Below the pieces are notes generated by a model that saw only the letters and a list, made by a program, of their open reading frames with translations, was not told where the DNA came from and searched no databases. Source: Palleronia caenipelagi (lineage in GTDB: Bacteria > Pseudomonadota > Alphaproteobacteria > Rhodobacterales > Rhodobacteraceae). Taken from it: a stretch of DNA of 53,641 nucleotides. A program made the translations under genes and the position numbers. Shown here piece by piece: positions 42,843-51,614 of the stretch; position 1 is the first letter of the stretch; every line of letters begins with the position of its first letter. The stretch lies in the NCBI RefSeq assembly GCF_007004065.1, contig NZ_VFSV01000024.1, positions 1 through 53,641 of the forward strand. Direction: 5' to 3'.

Positions 42843-43286
42843 TTATCTCTTCACGCTGATCGCGATGGCTTTCTCGTAGAGCGTGCCGTCCTCGGCAGTT
42901 GCGCTCACGTCGAGACGCCATTTGCCAGGCGCCAGATCCACCGCGAACGATCCGCCATTGCGCAGCTCCAGAACGGTGTCGTCGCGGGCCTCGGTGGGGC
43001 GGCCGATATGGGCGTCGAGACTGGCCAATTCAGCCAGTTGGCCGTCCTTGTCGAGAATCGCGAGGGACAGGGCGCCGTCCCGGTAGGCTGCCTCAACTTT
43101 CCATCCCAGCGCGTCCTGCGCGTCCCGCCGCGCCTCGAAAGATTGGCTGGCGACGTAGGAGTTATCGACCTCCAGCCCGGGGAAGGTGCGCACCGCGTTC
43201 ACCGCCAGCAGCACATTCACCGCAATGATGATCGAGAAGCCGCCCACAAACATCGAGGCCACGTGGCGTCCGGTGAGTTGCTTCAC
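42843..43286 (-). CDS. ccoH: cbb3 oxidase assembly protein CcoH/FixH
   Basis: 147 residues. One N-terminal membrane helix (about 10-32, FVGGFSIIIAVNVLLAVNAV), then a periplasmic FixH domain: NSYVASQSFEARRDAQDALG and GWKVEAAYRDGALSLAILD are the conserved pieces, ending with APGKWRLDVSATAEDG. CcoH joins the oxidase during assembly. The ATG overlaps the ccoG stop by four bases. Confidence 0.9.
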   Translation of the reverse strand: MKQLTGRHVASMFVGGFSIIIAVNVLLAVNAVRTFPGLEVDNSYVASQSFEARRDAQDALGWKVEAAYRDGALSLAILDKDGQLAELASLDAHIGRPTEARDDTVLELRNGGSFAVDLAPGKWRLDVSATAEDGTLYEKAIAISVKR

Positions 43287-44812
43287 TGGTTTTCCCTCCC
43301 GTTGAAGCTGGTGCCGACCGAGGCGCGCTCGCCGCTCTCGGTATCTTCGACCCAGAGATCGAGATTGGTCCGCTCGCGGGTCGAGACTGGGGTTCCCGAT
43401 GCGGCTGTCAGATAGACCCGGACCCGGTGCTGGGCGTCGGCGGGGACCATGACGATATCATCCGTGTCGGCGCCCTCGACCGAAAGGACCACACCGGAAT
43501 CGGCGGAGACGGACAGGGCAAAAGGCCGCTCCTCGCCATGCTTGTTGCGCAGGCGCACGTCATAGGCGTTGCGCACCGAGCCGTCGGAGAGCACAACGAA
43601 GGTCGGATTGCGCACGGCGGCCACGGTCATCTCGATATCGGGGCGGATGAACAGCGCGAACAGCAGCGCCAGACCGAAGGCCGCCCACACTCCGGCATAG
43701 ACGTAATTGCGCGGGCGCATCAGGTGCTTGCGCACATTGATCGGATCGCCGCCTGCCGCTTCGCGCGGCGCATCGGAGAGGGCCACATAGTCAATCAGGC
43801 CGCGCGCCGCGCCAGTTTTCTCCATGACCTCATCGCAGGCGTCGATGCAGAGCGCACAGGTGATGCAAGCGAGCTGCTGACCGTCGCGGATGTCGATGCC
43901 CATCGGGCAGACATTTACACAGGCGTTGCAGTCGATGCAGTCACCGGGACCCTCGGCGCGGGCGAACTTCCCGGTGGTGGTGTTGCGCACACCCGGCATG
44001 GTGATCAGAGGCGAGCGTCCCCCGATTTGCGGTCCCGCAGCGCTGGCCTCGGCGGCGGCCTCACGGCGCTTTTTGCCGCGGGTACGGGGCTCGCCACGCC
44101 ATTCGCGATAGGCCACGGTCAGGGTGTCGTCATCCATCATCGCGCCCTGAATGCGCGGCCAAGGGCACATATAGATGCAGACCTGTTCACGCATGAAACC
44201 GCCAAAGACGAAGGTCGTCATGGTGAGCACGAAGATCGTCATATAGGCGATGCCCGGGGCCTGAAACGTGACGAGGTTGAAGAGCAGCGTCGGCGCGTCG
44301 GTGAAATAAAACACCCAGGCCCCGCCCGTTGCCACCGCGATCATCAGCCACAACGCCCATGTGGTGACCTTGAGACGGATCTTCCGAGCGTCCCATTTGG
44401 AATTATGCAGCCGCATCCGGGCATTTCGGTCGCCCTGCACCCAGCGTTCGACCACCAGAAACAGGTCGGTCCAGACGGTCTGCGGGCAGGCATAGCCGCA
44501 CCAGACCCGCCCCAGCATAGCGGTGAAGAGGAACAGTCCGACGCCCGCCATGACCAGCAGGCCCGCGACGAAGTAGAATTCGTGTGGCCAGATCTCGATC
44601 CAGAAGAAGTAGAACCGCCGGTTCGCCATATCCACCAGCACCGCCTGATCGGGGAGGTTCGGTCCCCGGTCCCAGCGAATCCACGGGGTGATGTAGTAGA
44701 TCCCCAGGGTGACGATCATGATCACCCATTTCAGGCGCCGAAAATAGCCGGAGACCCGGCGCGGAAAGATCGGCACCCGGGCGGCGTAGAGAGAGGTTTG
44801 GTCGTCGGACAT
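43283..44812 (-). CDS. ccoG: Cytochrome oxidase accessory protein CcoG (FixG/RdxA/RdxB type)
   Basis: 509 residues, membrane-bound iron-sulfur protein, thought to reduce copper during cbb3 assembly. About five membrane segments. The ferredoxin part carries two clusters, CIDCNACVNVCPMGIDIRDG and CITCALCIDACDEVM, with an additional CGYACPQTVW motif in the N-terminal region and CIYMCPWPRIQG in the loop. The C-terminal Ig-like domain follows the last helix. First gene of ccoGHIS. An FNR box lies about 60 bases upstream. The pair of names rdxA and rdxB exists in R. sphaeroides; by position next to ccoHIS this matches rdxB. Confidence 0.95.
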   Translation of the reverse strand: MSDDQTSLYAARVPIFPRRVSGYFRRLKWVIMIVTLGIYYITPWIRWDRGPNLPDQAVLVDMANRRFYFFWIEIWPHEFYFVAGLLVMAGVGLFLFTAMLGRVWCGYACPQTVWTDLFLVVERWVQGDRNARMRLHNSKWDARKIRLKVTTWALWLMIAVATGGAWVFYFTDAPTLLFNLVTFQAPGIAYMTIFVLTMTTFVFGGFMREQVCIYMCPWPRIQGAMMDDDTLTVAYREWRGEPRTRGKKRREAAAEASAAGPQIGGRSPLITMPGVRNTTTGKFARAEGPGDCIDCNACVNVCPMGIDIRDGQQLACITCALCIDACDEVMEKTGAARGLIDYVALSDAPREAAGGDPINVRKHLMRPRNYVYAGVWAAFGLALLFALFIRPDIEMTVAAVRNPTFVVLSDGSVRNAYDVRLRNKHGEERPFALSVSADSGVVLSVEGADTDDIVMVPADAQHRVRVYLTAASGTPVSTRERTNLDLWVEDTESGERASVGTSFNGRENQ

Positions 44813-44865
44813 GGTGAACCTTGGTACTGTTTGTGCCGGTGTGGCAAGGCGGCGGGGCGGCGTCG

Positions 44866-44879
44866 TTGACGTGGATCAA
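44866..44879. promoter_or_regulatory. FNR/FnrL box upstream of ccoG
   Basis: TTGAC-GTGG-ATCAA matches the FNR consensus TTGAT-N4-ATCAA with one difference. It lies about 54-67 bases before the ccoG ATG at 44812, a distance compatible with activation at about -41 of a start site. Confidence 0.82.
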
Positions 44880-44934
44880 AGCCCCGCCAAGTCAGGCCTC
44901 ACGAGCCTGTGAAGTTCTGGGCCGCTCAAAGGCA

Positions 44935-44962
44935 ACGCCCCCGGAGGCTTCTCCGGAGGCGT
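44935..44962 (-). terminator. Terminator downstream of ccoP
   Basis: A 12-bp stem with one mismatch (ACGCCCCCGGAG/CTCCGGAGGCGT) and a 4-base loop, 20 bases after the ccoP stop on the minus strand. Tail TTGCCTTTG is only weakly T-rich. It separates ccoNOQP from ccoGHIS. Confidence 0.65.
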
Positions 44963-44982
44963 CGTTGGTTTCGCAAGAGGAC

Positions 44983-45867
44983 TTATTGTCCCGCCGCAGC
45001 GGCCTCTTCGGAGACACCGCCACCGAGGCTGTAGACATAGGCCGCAACCGCGCGGACTTCGCCTTCGCCCAGACGCTCGACCCATGGGGGCATCACGCCG
45101 TAACGGGCATTGGTGATCGTCTCGGTCAGGGCGTCATCGCTGCCGCCATAGAGCCAGATCGCGTCGGTCAGGTTCGGCGCGCCCAGAGCCGGATCGCCCT
45201 TGGCATCGAGGCCGTGGCAGGACGAGCAGTTCTCGTCATAGAGCGTCCCGCCCTCACCCGCGAGCGGGTCCGTGCCTTCGGGCAGGGACTGCACATGGGT
45301 GACGAGGGTCGCGATTTCATCGCCAGACAGTATCTCGCCAAAGGCCGGCATTTCCGAATAGCGGGCGTCAGGATCGTCCTCGTTCCGAATGCCATGGCGG
45401 ATCGTATAGGTGATCTCCTCCATGGTGCCGCCCCAGAGCCAGTCATCGTCGAGCAGGTTCGGGTAGCCTTTGGCCCCCGCCGCGCCCGAGCCGTGACACT
45501 GGGAGCAGTTGGTGCGGAACACCGCCGCGCCCGCGTTCAGGGCAAAGCCGGACAGCTCCGGGTGACCGGGAATCTCGGCCGGGTCCAGCTCGGTCAGCGC
45601 AGCAAAGCGCTCTGCGTGCTGGGCGTCCACGGCGGCGATGTCTTCGGCGACACTGGCGCGGGTGGACCAGCCAAGAATGCCTCCGGTGGCGCTGTTGATC
45701 AGCGGCCAGGCCGGGAACAGGATCACGTAGATCAGACCCCAGGCGATGGTTCCGTAGAAGCACCATAACCACCAGCGGGGCAGGGGGTTGTTCAGTTCCT
45801 CGATGCCGTCCCATTCATGGCCGGTCGTCTCTGTGCCGGTGACGGGATCTTTGCGGCGCTCACTCAT
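44983..45867 (-). CDS. ccoP: cbb3-type cytochrome c oxidase subunit CcoP (diheme)
   Basis: 294 residues. One N-terminal membrane segment (RWWLWCFYGTIAWGLIYVIL) and two c-type haem domains facing the periplasm, with CxxCH motifs NCSQCHGSG and NCSSCHGLD. Axial Met candidates are in YSEMPAFG and GVMPPWV. CcoP passes electrons from soluble cytochrome c to CcoO. The start overlaps the ccoQ stop by four bases. It ends the ccoNOQP operon and is followed by a hairpin terminator. Confidence 0.97.
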   Translation of the reverse strand: MSERRKDPVTGTETTGHEWDGIEELNNPLPRWWLWCFYGTIAWGLIYVILFPAWPLINSATGGILGWSTRASVAEDIAAVDAQHAERFAALTELDPAEIPGHPELSGFALNAGAAVFRTNCSQCHGSGAAGAKGYPNLLDDDWLWGGTMEEITYTIRHGIRNEDDPDARYSEMPAFGEILSGDEIATLVTHVQSLPEGTDPLAGEGGTLYDENCSSCHGLDAKGDPALGAPNLTDAIWLYGGSDDALTETITNARYGVMPPWVERLGEGEVRAVAAYVYSLGGGVSEEAAAAGQ

Positions 45868-46073
45868 TTCGGGGCCTCCAGTGTCGGGTCGCGGTCGGCA
45901 TCGGCCCGGGCGGGCCGATCCTCGCTGCGGAAGATGGATTGCGCGGCATCCTCATGGAGCTCCCGCGATCCGGGCCGGTAGGCCCAGAACACGACGCCCA
46001 GAAAGACCAGCATCAGCGCCAGAAGCGCCCAGCTGTCTGCAAAAGCGCGCAAGAGGGAGTAGGTGTCGTCCAT
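45864..46073 (-). CDS. ccoQ: cbb3-type oxidase subunit CcoQ
   Basis: 69 residues with one membrane segment (SWALLALMLVFLGVVFWAYR) and a polar tail (PGSRELHEDAAQSIF), the usual small CcoQ. It stabilises the oxidase and in R. sphaeroides takes part in the redox signal to the PrrBA system. The ATG at 46073 follows GGGGGGAG. It lies between ccoO (10 bases) and ccoP (overlap). Confidence 0.93.
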   Translation of the reverse strand: MDDTYSLLRAFADSWALLALMLVFLGVVFWAYRPGSRELHEDAAQSIFRSEDRPARADADRDPTLEAPK

Positions 46074-46083
46074 ATCTCCCCCC

Positions 46084-46866
46084 TTATCGTGTCGCGTCGG
46101 CGGTGAAGGTGGAGAAGTCCACCATCGTGCCGAGGATCTGCAGATAGGCAATCAGCGCGTCCATCTCGGTCAGGGCCTCCTGACCATCGAAGTTACGCAC
46201 CTGCGCGCCGGGATAGCGCTCCAGCAAGCCGTCGATATCGCCGAACGGATCCGTCTGGACCCGGAAATCGGCCTGCGCCACCTCGATCATCTCGTCGGTG
46301 TAAGGCACGCCGACGAACGCATTGGTGGCCAGCAGTTCATCGATATGCTCGCCATCGATGGTTTTGCGCAGCAGGTAGTCGTATTTCGGCATGATGCTCT
46401 CGGGGACGACGGATTGTGGGTCAACGAGGTGATCCACATGCCATTCATCCGAGTAGCGCCCGCCGACCCGGGCCAGATCCGGCCCGGTGCGCTTTGACCC
46501 CCAAAGGAACGGGTGATCATATTTCGACTCCGCTGCGAGGCTGTAATGGCCGTAGCGCTCGACTTCGTCCCGCATGGGGCGGATCATCTGGCTGTGGCAG
46601 ACATAGCAGCCTTCGCGGATGTAGATCTCGCGCCCGGCCATCTCCAGCGGGGAGTAGGGGCGCACGCCCTCTACATCCTCGATGGTGTTCTCCAGCCAGA
46701 AGAGCGGCGCGATCTCGACGATCCCGCCGATGGTCACCACCAGAAAGGAGGAAACCAGCAGCAATGTCGCGTTCCGCTCCAGCGCCCCGTGCCTGTCTAG
46801 GAGCTTCTTCTTGCGCGGGCTGTCAGCCTGTGCGTTGCCCGGGATTTGTGTGTTTTTATCAGTCAT
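46084..46866 (-). CDS. ccoO: cbb3-type cytochrome c oxidase subunit CcoO (monoheme)
   Basis: 260 residues. One N-terminal membrane segment (about 33-55), a periplasmic monohaem domain with [17 protein letters not shown] (CxxCH), and the typical [20 protein letters not shown] and [14 protein letters not shown] (axial Met). Carries electrons from CcoP to the CcoN catalytic core. It follows ccoN after three bases. Confidence 0.97.
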   Translation of the reverse strand: MTDKNTQIPGNAQADSPRKKKLLDRHGALERNATLLLVSSFLVVTIGGIVEIAPLFWLENTIEDVEGVRPYSPLEMAGREIYIREGCYVCHSQMIRPMRDEVERYGHYSLAAESKYDHPFLWGSKRTGPDLARVGGRYSDEWHVDHLVDPQSVVPESIMPKYDYLLRKTIDGEHIDELLATNAFVGVPYTDEMIEVAQADFRVQTDPFGDIDGLLERYPGAQVRNFDGQEALTEMDALIAYLQILGTMVDFSTFTADATR

Positions 46867-46869
46867 TTC

Positions 46870-48465
46870 TCACTCCGCGGGAACAGAGACAGTTACGGAC
46901 TTGGCTTCGGGCGAGCGGATGGTCATCCACATGTTCCACACCATGATCAGCGCGCCGGAGAGGTAGAGCACCCCGCCCAGACCGCGGACCACATACATGG
47001 GGAACTTGGCCGCCACCGTGTCGGCGAAGGAGTTCACCAGGAAGCCGTCAGCATCCACTTCGCGCCACATCAGGCCTTCCATGATACCGGTCACCCACAT
47101 GGAGGCGGCGTAGAGGACGATGCCCAGCGTCGCCAGCCAGAAGTGCAGGTTGATCGCGGGAACAGAGTACATCTTCTCACGGCCCCAGAGTTTGGGCGTC
47201 AGGAAGTAGAGGCAGCCAAAGGTGATCAGACCGTTCCAGCCGAGCGCACCGGAATGCACGTGGCCGATGGTCCAGTCGGTGTAGTGCGACAGGGAGTTGA
47301 CCGCACGGATCGACATCATCGGACCCTCGAAGGTGGACATGCCGTAGAAGGCCAGCGAGGCCACGAACATGCGCACGATCGGGTCGGTGCGGATCTTGTC
47401 CCACGCGCCTTCCAGCGTCATCAGGCCGTTAATCATGCCACCCCAGGACGGCATCCAGAGGATGATCGAGAACACCATGCCGAGGGTCGAGGCCCAGTCG
47501 GGCAGCGCGGTGTAGTGCAAGTGGTGCGGACCCGCCCAGATATACAGGAAGATCAGAGCCCAGAAGTGGATGATCGACAGCTTGTAGCTGAAGATCGGTC
47601 GACCGGCCTGCTTCGGCACGAAGTAGTACATCATGCCGAGGAAGCCCGCGGTCAGGAAGAAGCCCACCGCGTTGTGGCCGTACCACCACTGGGTCATCGC
47701 GTCCTGCACACCGGCAAAGACCTGAACGGATTTCGAGCCCCAGATCGAGACCGGGATCGAGATGTTGTTGACCACGTGGAGCATGGCCACGGTGACGATG
47801 AAGGCCAGCAGGAACCAGTTGGCGACGTAGATGTGCTTTTCACGGCGCTTCAGGATCGTGCCGAGGAACACCGCCAGATAGGCGAGCCACACGATGGTCA
47901 GCCACAGGTCGATATACCACTCGGGCTCAGCGTATTCTTTCGATTGGGTCGCACCCAGCAGGTAGCCGGTCGCCGCCATCACGATGAAGAGCTGATAACC
48001 CCAGAAAACGAACCAGCCCAGATTGCCGCCCCAGAGCCGCGCGGCGGAAGTCCGCTGCACGATATAGAAGGACGTGGCAATGAGGGCGTTGCCGCCAAAG
48101 GCAAAGATCACCGCCGAGGTGTGGATCGGGCGCAGGCGACCGAAATTCGCAAAGCCCTCGGCCCAGTCGAAATTCAGGACCGGAAAGGCCAGCTGAAACG
48201 CGATAAGGGTCCCCATCAGGAACCCGACCACACCCCAGAAAGCAGTGGCGATCACACCGTAGCGGATCGGCCCGTCCATGTAGGTATTGGGATCATGCTC
48301 GGTCGCAGGCTCGCCAACGCGGCGCAGCTCCCGGATGAAAAGAAACGCCGCGATCAGCATGATCAGTGCGGCGTGGACGGAATAGGCGAGATCGCGACCC
48401 CAATCCGCCGCTATGGCGGCGAAGATCGCAATCAGCCCGAATAGGACGAGCTTTAGGTACTGCAT
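46870..48465 (-). CDS. ccoN: cbb3-type cytochrome c oxidase subunit I CcoN
   Basis: Catalytic subunit with two b haems and CuB that reduces oxygen at low tension and pumps protons. 531 residues, about 12-14 membrane segments. Metal ligands appear in [17 protein letters not shown] (low-spin haem His), [17 protein letters not shown] with the Tyr-His region (CuB His and cross-linked Tyr), and [14 protein letters not shown] (CuB His pair), and [16 protein letters not shown]-like pieces seen as [16 protein letters not shown]. The start is ATG 48465 with GGAG. An FNR box lies about 65 bases upstream. First gene of ccoNOQP. Confidence 0.97.
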   Translation of the reverse strand: MQYLKLVLFGLIAIFAAIAADWGRDLAYSVHAALIMLIAAFLFIRELRRVGEPATEHDPNTYMDGPIRYGVIATAFWGVVGFLMGTLIAFQLAFPVLNFDWAEGFANFGRLRPIHTSAVIFAFGGNALIATSFYIVQRTSAARLWGGNLGWFVFWGYQLFIVMAATGYLLGATQSKEYAEPEWYIDLWLTIVWLAYLAVFLGTILKRREKHIYVANWFLLAFIVTVAMLHVVNNISIPVSIWGSKSVQVFAGVQDAMTQWWYGHNAVGFFLTAGFLGMMYYFVPKQAGRPIFSYKLSIIHFWALIFLYIWAGPHHLHYTALPDWASTLGMVFSIILWMPSWGGMINGLMTLEGAWDKIRTDPIVRMFVASLAFYGMSTFEGPMMSIRAVNSLSHYTDWTIGHVHSGALGWNGLITFGCLYFLTPKLWGREKMYSVPAINLHFWLATLGIVLYAASMWVTGIMEGLMWREVDADGFLVNSFADTVAAKFPMYVVRGLGGVLYLSGALIMVWNMWMTIRSPEAKSVTVSVPAE

Positions 48466-48529
48466 AGGTTCTCCTGTCGTCGGCTCAGGTCGTTTTTTCT
48501 GCAATTGCACAATTCTGTGTTAGGCTTCC

Positions 48530-48543
48530 TTGACATGGATCAA
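48530..48543. promoter_or_regulatory. FNR/FnrL box between ccoN and uspA
   Basis: TTGAC-ATGG-ATCAA, nearly the same as the box before ccoG. It lies 65 bases before ccoN and 73 before the divergent universal stress protein gene, so it could serve both. Confidence 0.87.
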
Positions 48544-48615
48544 CGTCGCCAGAAACCGACAGGATTAATTTCGTACAGAAGGCTGCGCAGCGGCTGAGGA
48601 AGATGGAGGATTTCA

Positions 48616-49425
48616 ATGGCTTATAAGACGGTGGCCGCAATTGCGGGGCTTGGCTCGCTGGATGCGCTGGACGCGGCGATGGATTTTTGTGCCCGGCACG
48701 AGGCACATTTGCACGTTCTCTGCGTCTCGCCCTCTTATATCGAATCGAGCGCCATGATGGCGACCGATTACGTGGCTGCGGCGCCCGTGATGGTCGAGGC
48801 GGCCCTTCATGACGCCGAAGAGATCGAGCGCAAGACCCGCGAGAAGCTCAAGACCCATCCTTATCCTTGCACGGTGGACAGCCGCCGGGATCTGGCGGTC
48901 AACAGGTCGCTCTCGGTGCTGCGGGCCATGCGCTTTGCCGATGTGGCGTTCCTGCCGCGTCCGGTGGGGGACAGCGCCGCGCAGATCGGACCCGTGGTCG
49001 AAGAGGTGCTGCGGCACACCCGGATCCCGGTGATCATCGCGCCCGAAGGCAAGGTGGTCGAGGCGAAGAGGATCATGATCGCTTGGGATGGCGGCGAGGT
49101 GGCGCTGGCCGCCGTGCGTGCCGCCATGCCGCTGCTGAAGCGAGCGGAGACCGTGGAAATCGCCACTGTGGACCCCGATGACGAGACCGAAGGCCATGAT
49201 CTGGCGGTGATGCTCGATCGTCACGGAATCGCCGCAGCTGTTACTGAGCTGAAGGGAACGAAGAAGACCGCCGGTCAGGTCCTGCGTACCCACGCGTTTG
49301 AGAGCGATGTGGATCTGGTGGTGCAGGGGGCCTATTCCCACAACCGGCTGCGCGACATGCTGCTGGGTGGCGTCACCAAGCACATGCTGGGCGACACCAC
49401 CGTGCCGGTTCTTCTGGCCCGCTGA
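48616..49425 (+). CDS. Universal stress protein (UspA family), two-domain
   Basis: 269 residues, consistent with two Usp domains in tandem. The N-terminal half begins YKTVAAIAGLGSLDALDAAM. The second half has IMIAWDGGEVALAAVRAAM and ends with VDLVVQGAYSHNRLRDMLLG and the ATP-type glycine motif GGVTKHMLGDTTVPVLLAR, read as two adjacent pieces. GGAGG precedes the ATG. In photosynthetic relatives a usp gene also lies beside ccoN and fnrL, and the shared FNR box suggests low-oxygen induction. Convergent with fnrL (3 bases between stops). Confidence 0.92.
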   Translation: MAYKTVAAIAGLGSLDALDAAMDFCARHEAHLHVLCVSPSYIESSAMMATDYVAAAPVMVEAALHDAEEIERKTREKLKTHPYPCTVDSRRDLAVNRSLSVLRAMRFADVAFLPRPVGDSAAQIGPVVEEVLRHTRIPVIIAPEGKVVEAKRIMIAWDGGEVALAAVRAAMPLLKRAETVEIATVDPDDETEGHDLAVMLDRHGIAAAVTELKGTKKTAGQVLRTHAFESDVDLVVQGAYSHNRLRDMLLGGVTKHMLGDTTVPVLLAR

Positions 49426-49428
49426 GGG

Positions 49429-50169
49429 TCAGACGATCAGGCCGCCATCCTCGTCATCTCCGGCTTCGATGGCCAACGCCTCGAAGTCGGGGATACGGAT
49501 GTAGCGCGAGCCTTGCGTGTCGATCAGCCCGGATTTCCTCAAGGCGGTGATCTGTCGGCTCGTCGTCTCGATGGTCAGTCCCAGATGATTCGCCATCTCT
49601 TCGCGCGAGAGCGGCAGGCGCACAGTCACGCCGTTCTCGGGCAAGGGCGCCATGTCCACACGGGATTGGCGGCGTGCGAGGTTGACCAGAAAGGACGCGA
49701 CCTTTTCGCGGGCGGTCATCCGGCCCAGCACCACGGTCCAGTCCCGCGCCGCGTCAAGCTCGTCCAGGGTCATCGTAAGGAGCCGTGATGCGATATGCGG
49801 TGTTGTGCGGCAGATCTTCTCGAACTCGGTTCGCTCGAATCGGCACAGTACCGTGTCGCTCAGCGCCACGACATCGAAGGCCGAGCGGGATCGGCCGGGC
49901 CGCCCGATATAGTCAGAGGGCAGCAGTAAACCGACATTTTGGCGCCGACCGTCTTCCAGCGTGCGGGACAGGGTCGCACAGCCGATTACGATGGAGCTGA
50001 AATGGGTTAGCATCTCACCCGCGCCGACGATGGTCGTCCCGGCCGGGTAGGTCCGGTAGCTCTTAGCCTGCTCCAGCATGTCAAGCTCGTCAGAGCTGCA
50101 TTCGGCGCAGACGGCGCGCTTTCGGATTGGACAAGTGCCGCAGGACACGGTGGAAGATCGGTGAAACAT
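49429..50169 (-). CDS. fnrL: Oxygen-sensing Crp/Fnr-family regulator FnrL
   Basis: 246 residues. The [4Fe-4S] ligands are visible: Cys10, Cys13, Cys21, Cys24 region SCGTCPIRKRAVCAEC and a further Cys in VIGCATLSR (four of these five serve). The cNMP-type beta-roll follows, then a helix-turn-helix with LGLTIETTSRQITALRK; its Glu and Ser-Arg match the FNR residues that read TTGAT. Start ATG 50169 (a longer frame to 50238 crosses the FNR box). In the absence of oxygen the cluster dimerises the protein and it activates cco and hem genes. The box at 50192-50205 may also autoregulate it. Confidence 0.95.
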   Translation of the reverse strand: MFHRSSTVSCGTCPIRKRAVCAECSSDELDMLEQAKSYRTYPAGTTIVGAGEMLTHFSSIVIGCATLSRTLEDGRRQNVGLLLPSDYIGRPGRSRSAFDVVALSDTVLCRFERTEFEKICRTTPHIASRLLTMTLDELDAARDWTVVLGRMTAREKVASFLVNLARRQSRVDMAPLPENGVTVRLPLSREEMANHLGLTIETTSRQITALRKSGLIDTQGSRYIRIPDFEALAIEAGDDEDGGLIV

Positions 50170-50191
50170 ACCCACTGTTCTATGGGCCGGT

Positions 50192-50205
50192 TTGATTTCG
50201 ATCAA
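50192..50205. promoter_or_regulatory. FNR/FnrL box between fnrL and hemN
   Basis: TTGAT-TTCG-ATCAA, a perfect match to the FNR consensus. It lies 22 bases before the fnrL ATG and 33 before the hemN ATG; activation of hemN and repression of fnrL are plausible. Confidence 0.92.
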
Positions 50206-50238
50206 TGCGGTCCTTTGCGTCACGGGCAATTTGGTCAC

Positions 50239-51576
50239 ATGGACCCGAACGCATTACAAACCGCTTTGCTGACCGCGCGCATTCCGCGCTACACCAGCTA
50301 TCCGCCTGCGGATCGCTTTTCCGACAGCGTGACACCCGAGCTGGTCTCTGACTGGATGGGCGCTCTGCCGGCGGATGAACCGATTTCGCTATACGCCCAC
50401 ATTCCGTTTTGCCGCCGGCTGTGCTGGTTCTGTGCCTGCCGGACGCAGGGGACCAAGAGCCTGTCTCCGCTGGACGGGTATCTCGATCATCTGCAGATGG
50501 AAGTGGATATCAGGGCCGCGCTCCTGCCGGGTAAAATGAAGCTCTCTGCGCTGCATCTGGGGGGCGGGACGCCAACGATTCTGTCGCCCGACCGGATGGA
50601 CCGGCTGCGGGACATCCTCTTTGGCTCATTTGAGCTGACGCCGCAGACCGAGGTCTCGGTGGAAATCGATCCCTGCGAGTGCGATGGGCCGCGTCTAGAC
50701 GCTTTGATGCGGCTGGGCCTCAGTCGAGCGTCGGTCGGGGTGCAGGATTTCGATCCCGTGGTGCAGCAGGCGATCGGCCGGGAGCAGACCGCCGAGCAAA
50801 CCATCGGCGTTGTGCGCGAACTGCGCGCCCGGGGAATCCCGAGCGTCAATGTGGATCTGCTCTATGGTTTGCCCTATCAGACCGCCGAACGGCTGACCCG
50901 GACGCTGGAGCAGGTGATCGAGTTCCGCCCCGAACGGTTGGCGCTCTATGGGTACGCCCACGTTCCCTGGGCCGCCCGGCGTCAGCGGCTTATCCCCGAA
51001 GATGCCCTGCCGAGCCCGGAAGAGCGGCTGGAGCTGTCCGCCATGGCCCGTGAGATCCTGGTGTCAGCCGGCTACACAGTTGTGGGCATCGACCACTTTG
51101 CGGAGCCTCAGGATACTTTGGCCATCGCTGCCCAGACCGGCACATTACGCCGGAACTTTCAGGGCTACACCACCGACACGGCCGACACGATCCTCGGCCT
51201 GGGCGCTTCGGCGATCTCGCAATATCCGTCGGGCTACAGTCAGAATATCGCTGCGACAGATGGATGGCAGCGCGCCGTTGCGGCCGGACAACTTCCGGTC
51301 GCGCGGGGCGCAGCGCTGACCCGGCAGGACCGTATTGTCTCGACGATCATCCGCGATCTGATGTGCGACGGTCATTGTGATATCGGCGCGGTGGCGCAGG
51401 GCGATGCTGACCGGTATCGCGGCGCGGCTGAGTTTGCGCTGGCCCGGCTGCCCGGCATCGGGACGCTGTCCGAAGACCAGCTTGAGGTCAGCGATTTGCG
51501 TTATGCCCGTCTGCTTGCAAGCTGCTTTGATCCCGGCGTCGGGTCAAACGCAGCGCGGTACAGTCAGGCGAGCTGA
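50239..51576 (+). CDS. hemN: Oxygen-independent coproporphyrinogen III dehydrogenase
   Basis: Radical SAM enzyme that decarboxylates coproporphyrinogen III to protoporphyrinogen IX without oxygen. 445 residues from ATG 50239. Motifs: RYTSYPPADRFSD, YAHIPFCRRLCWFCACRT (the CxxxCxxC cluster with the extra HemN Cys), LHLGGGTPTILSP, VDLLYGLPYQT, and YGYAHVPW. This pattern is HemN rather than HemW. The frame is open to 50161 but the upstream part is not conserved and covers the FNR box. It is under FnrL control by the adjacent perfect box (R. sphaeroides name hemZ/hemN). Confidence 0.95.
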   Translation: MDPNALQTALLTARIPRYTSYPPADRFSDSVTPELVSDWMGALPADEPISLYAHIPFCRRLCWFCACRTQGTKSLSPLDGYLDHLQMEVDIRAALLPGKMKLSALHLGGGTPTILSPDRMDRLRDILFGSFELTPQTEVSVEIDPCECDGPRLDALMRLGLSRASVGVQDFDPVVQQAIGREQTAEQTIGVVRELRARGIPSVNVDLLYGLPYQTAERLTRTLEQVIEFRPERLALYGYAHVPWAARRQRLIPEDALPSPEERLELSAMAREILVSAGYTVVGIDHFAEPQDTLAIAAQTGTLRRNFQGYTTDTADTILGLGASAISQYPSGYSQNIAATDGWQRAVAAGQLPVARGAALTRQDRIVSTIIRDLMCDGHCDIGAVAQGDADRYRGAAEFALARLPGIGTLSEDQLEVSDLRYARLLASCFDPGVGSNAARYSQAS

Positions 51577-51585
51577 GATAAATAG

Positions 51586-51614
51586 ACGTCACCGTTCCAA
51601 AACGGTGACGTTTT
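51586..51614. terminator. Strong hairpin between hemN and the sulfotransferase-like gene
   Basis: A perfect 11-bp stem ACGTCACCGTT/AACGGTGACGT with a 4-base loop, followed by TTT on the plus strand and CTATTTAT on the minus. It includes the last codons of the leftward gene (its stop is at 51589-51591). Confidence 0.82.

Noticed and set aside
46846-48444. 532-residue open frame antisense to ccoN
   Set aside because: Composition is rich in His, Gln, Asp and Arg, typical of antisense of a membrane protein gene; no start signal or domain.
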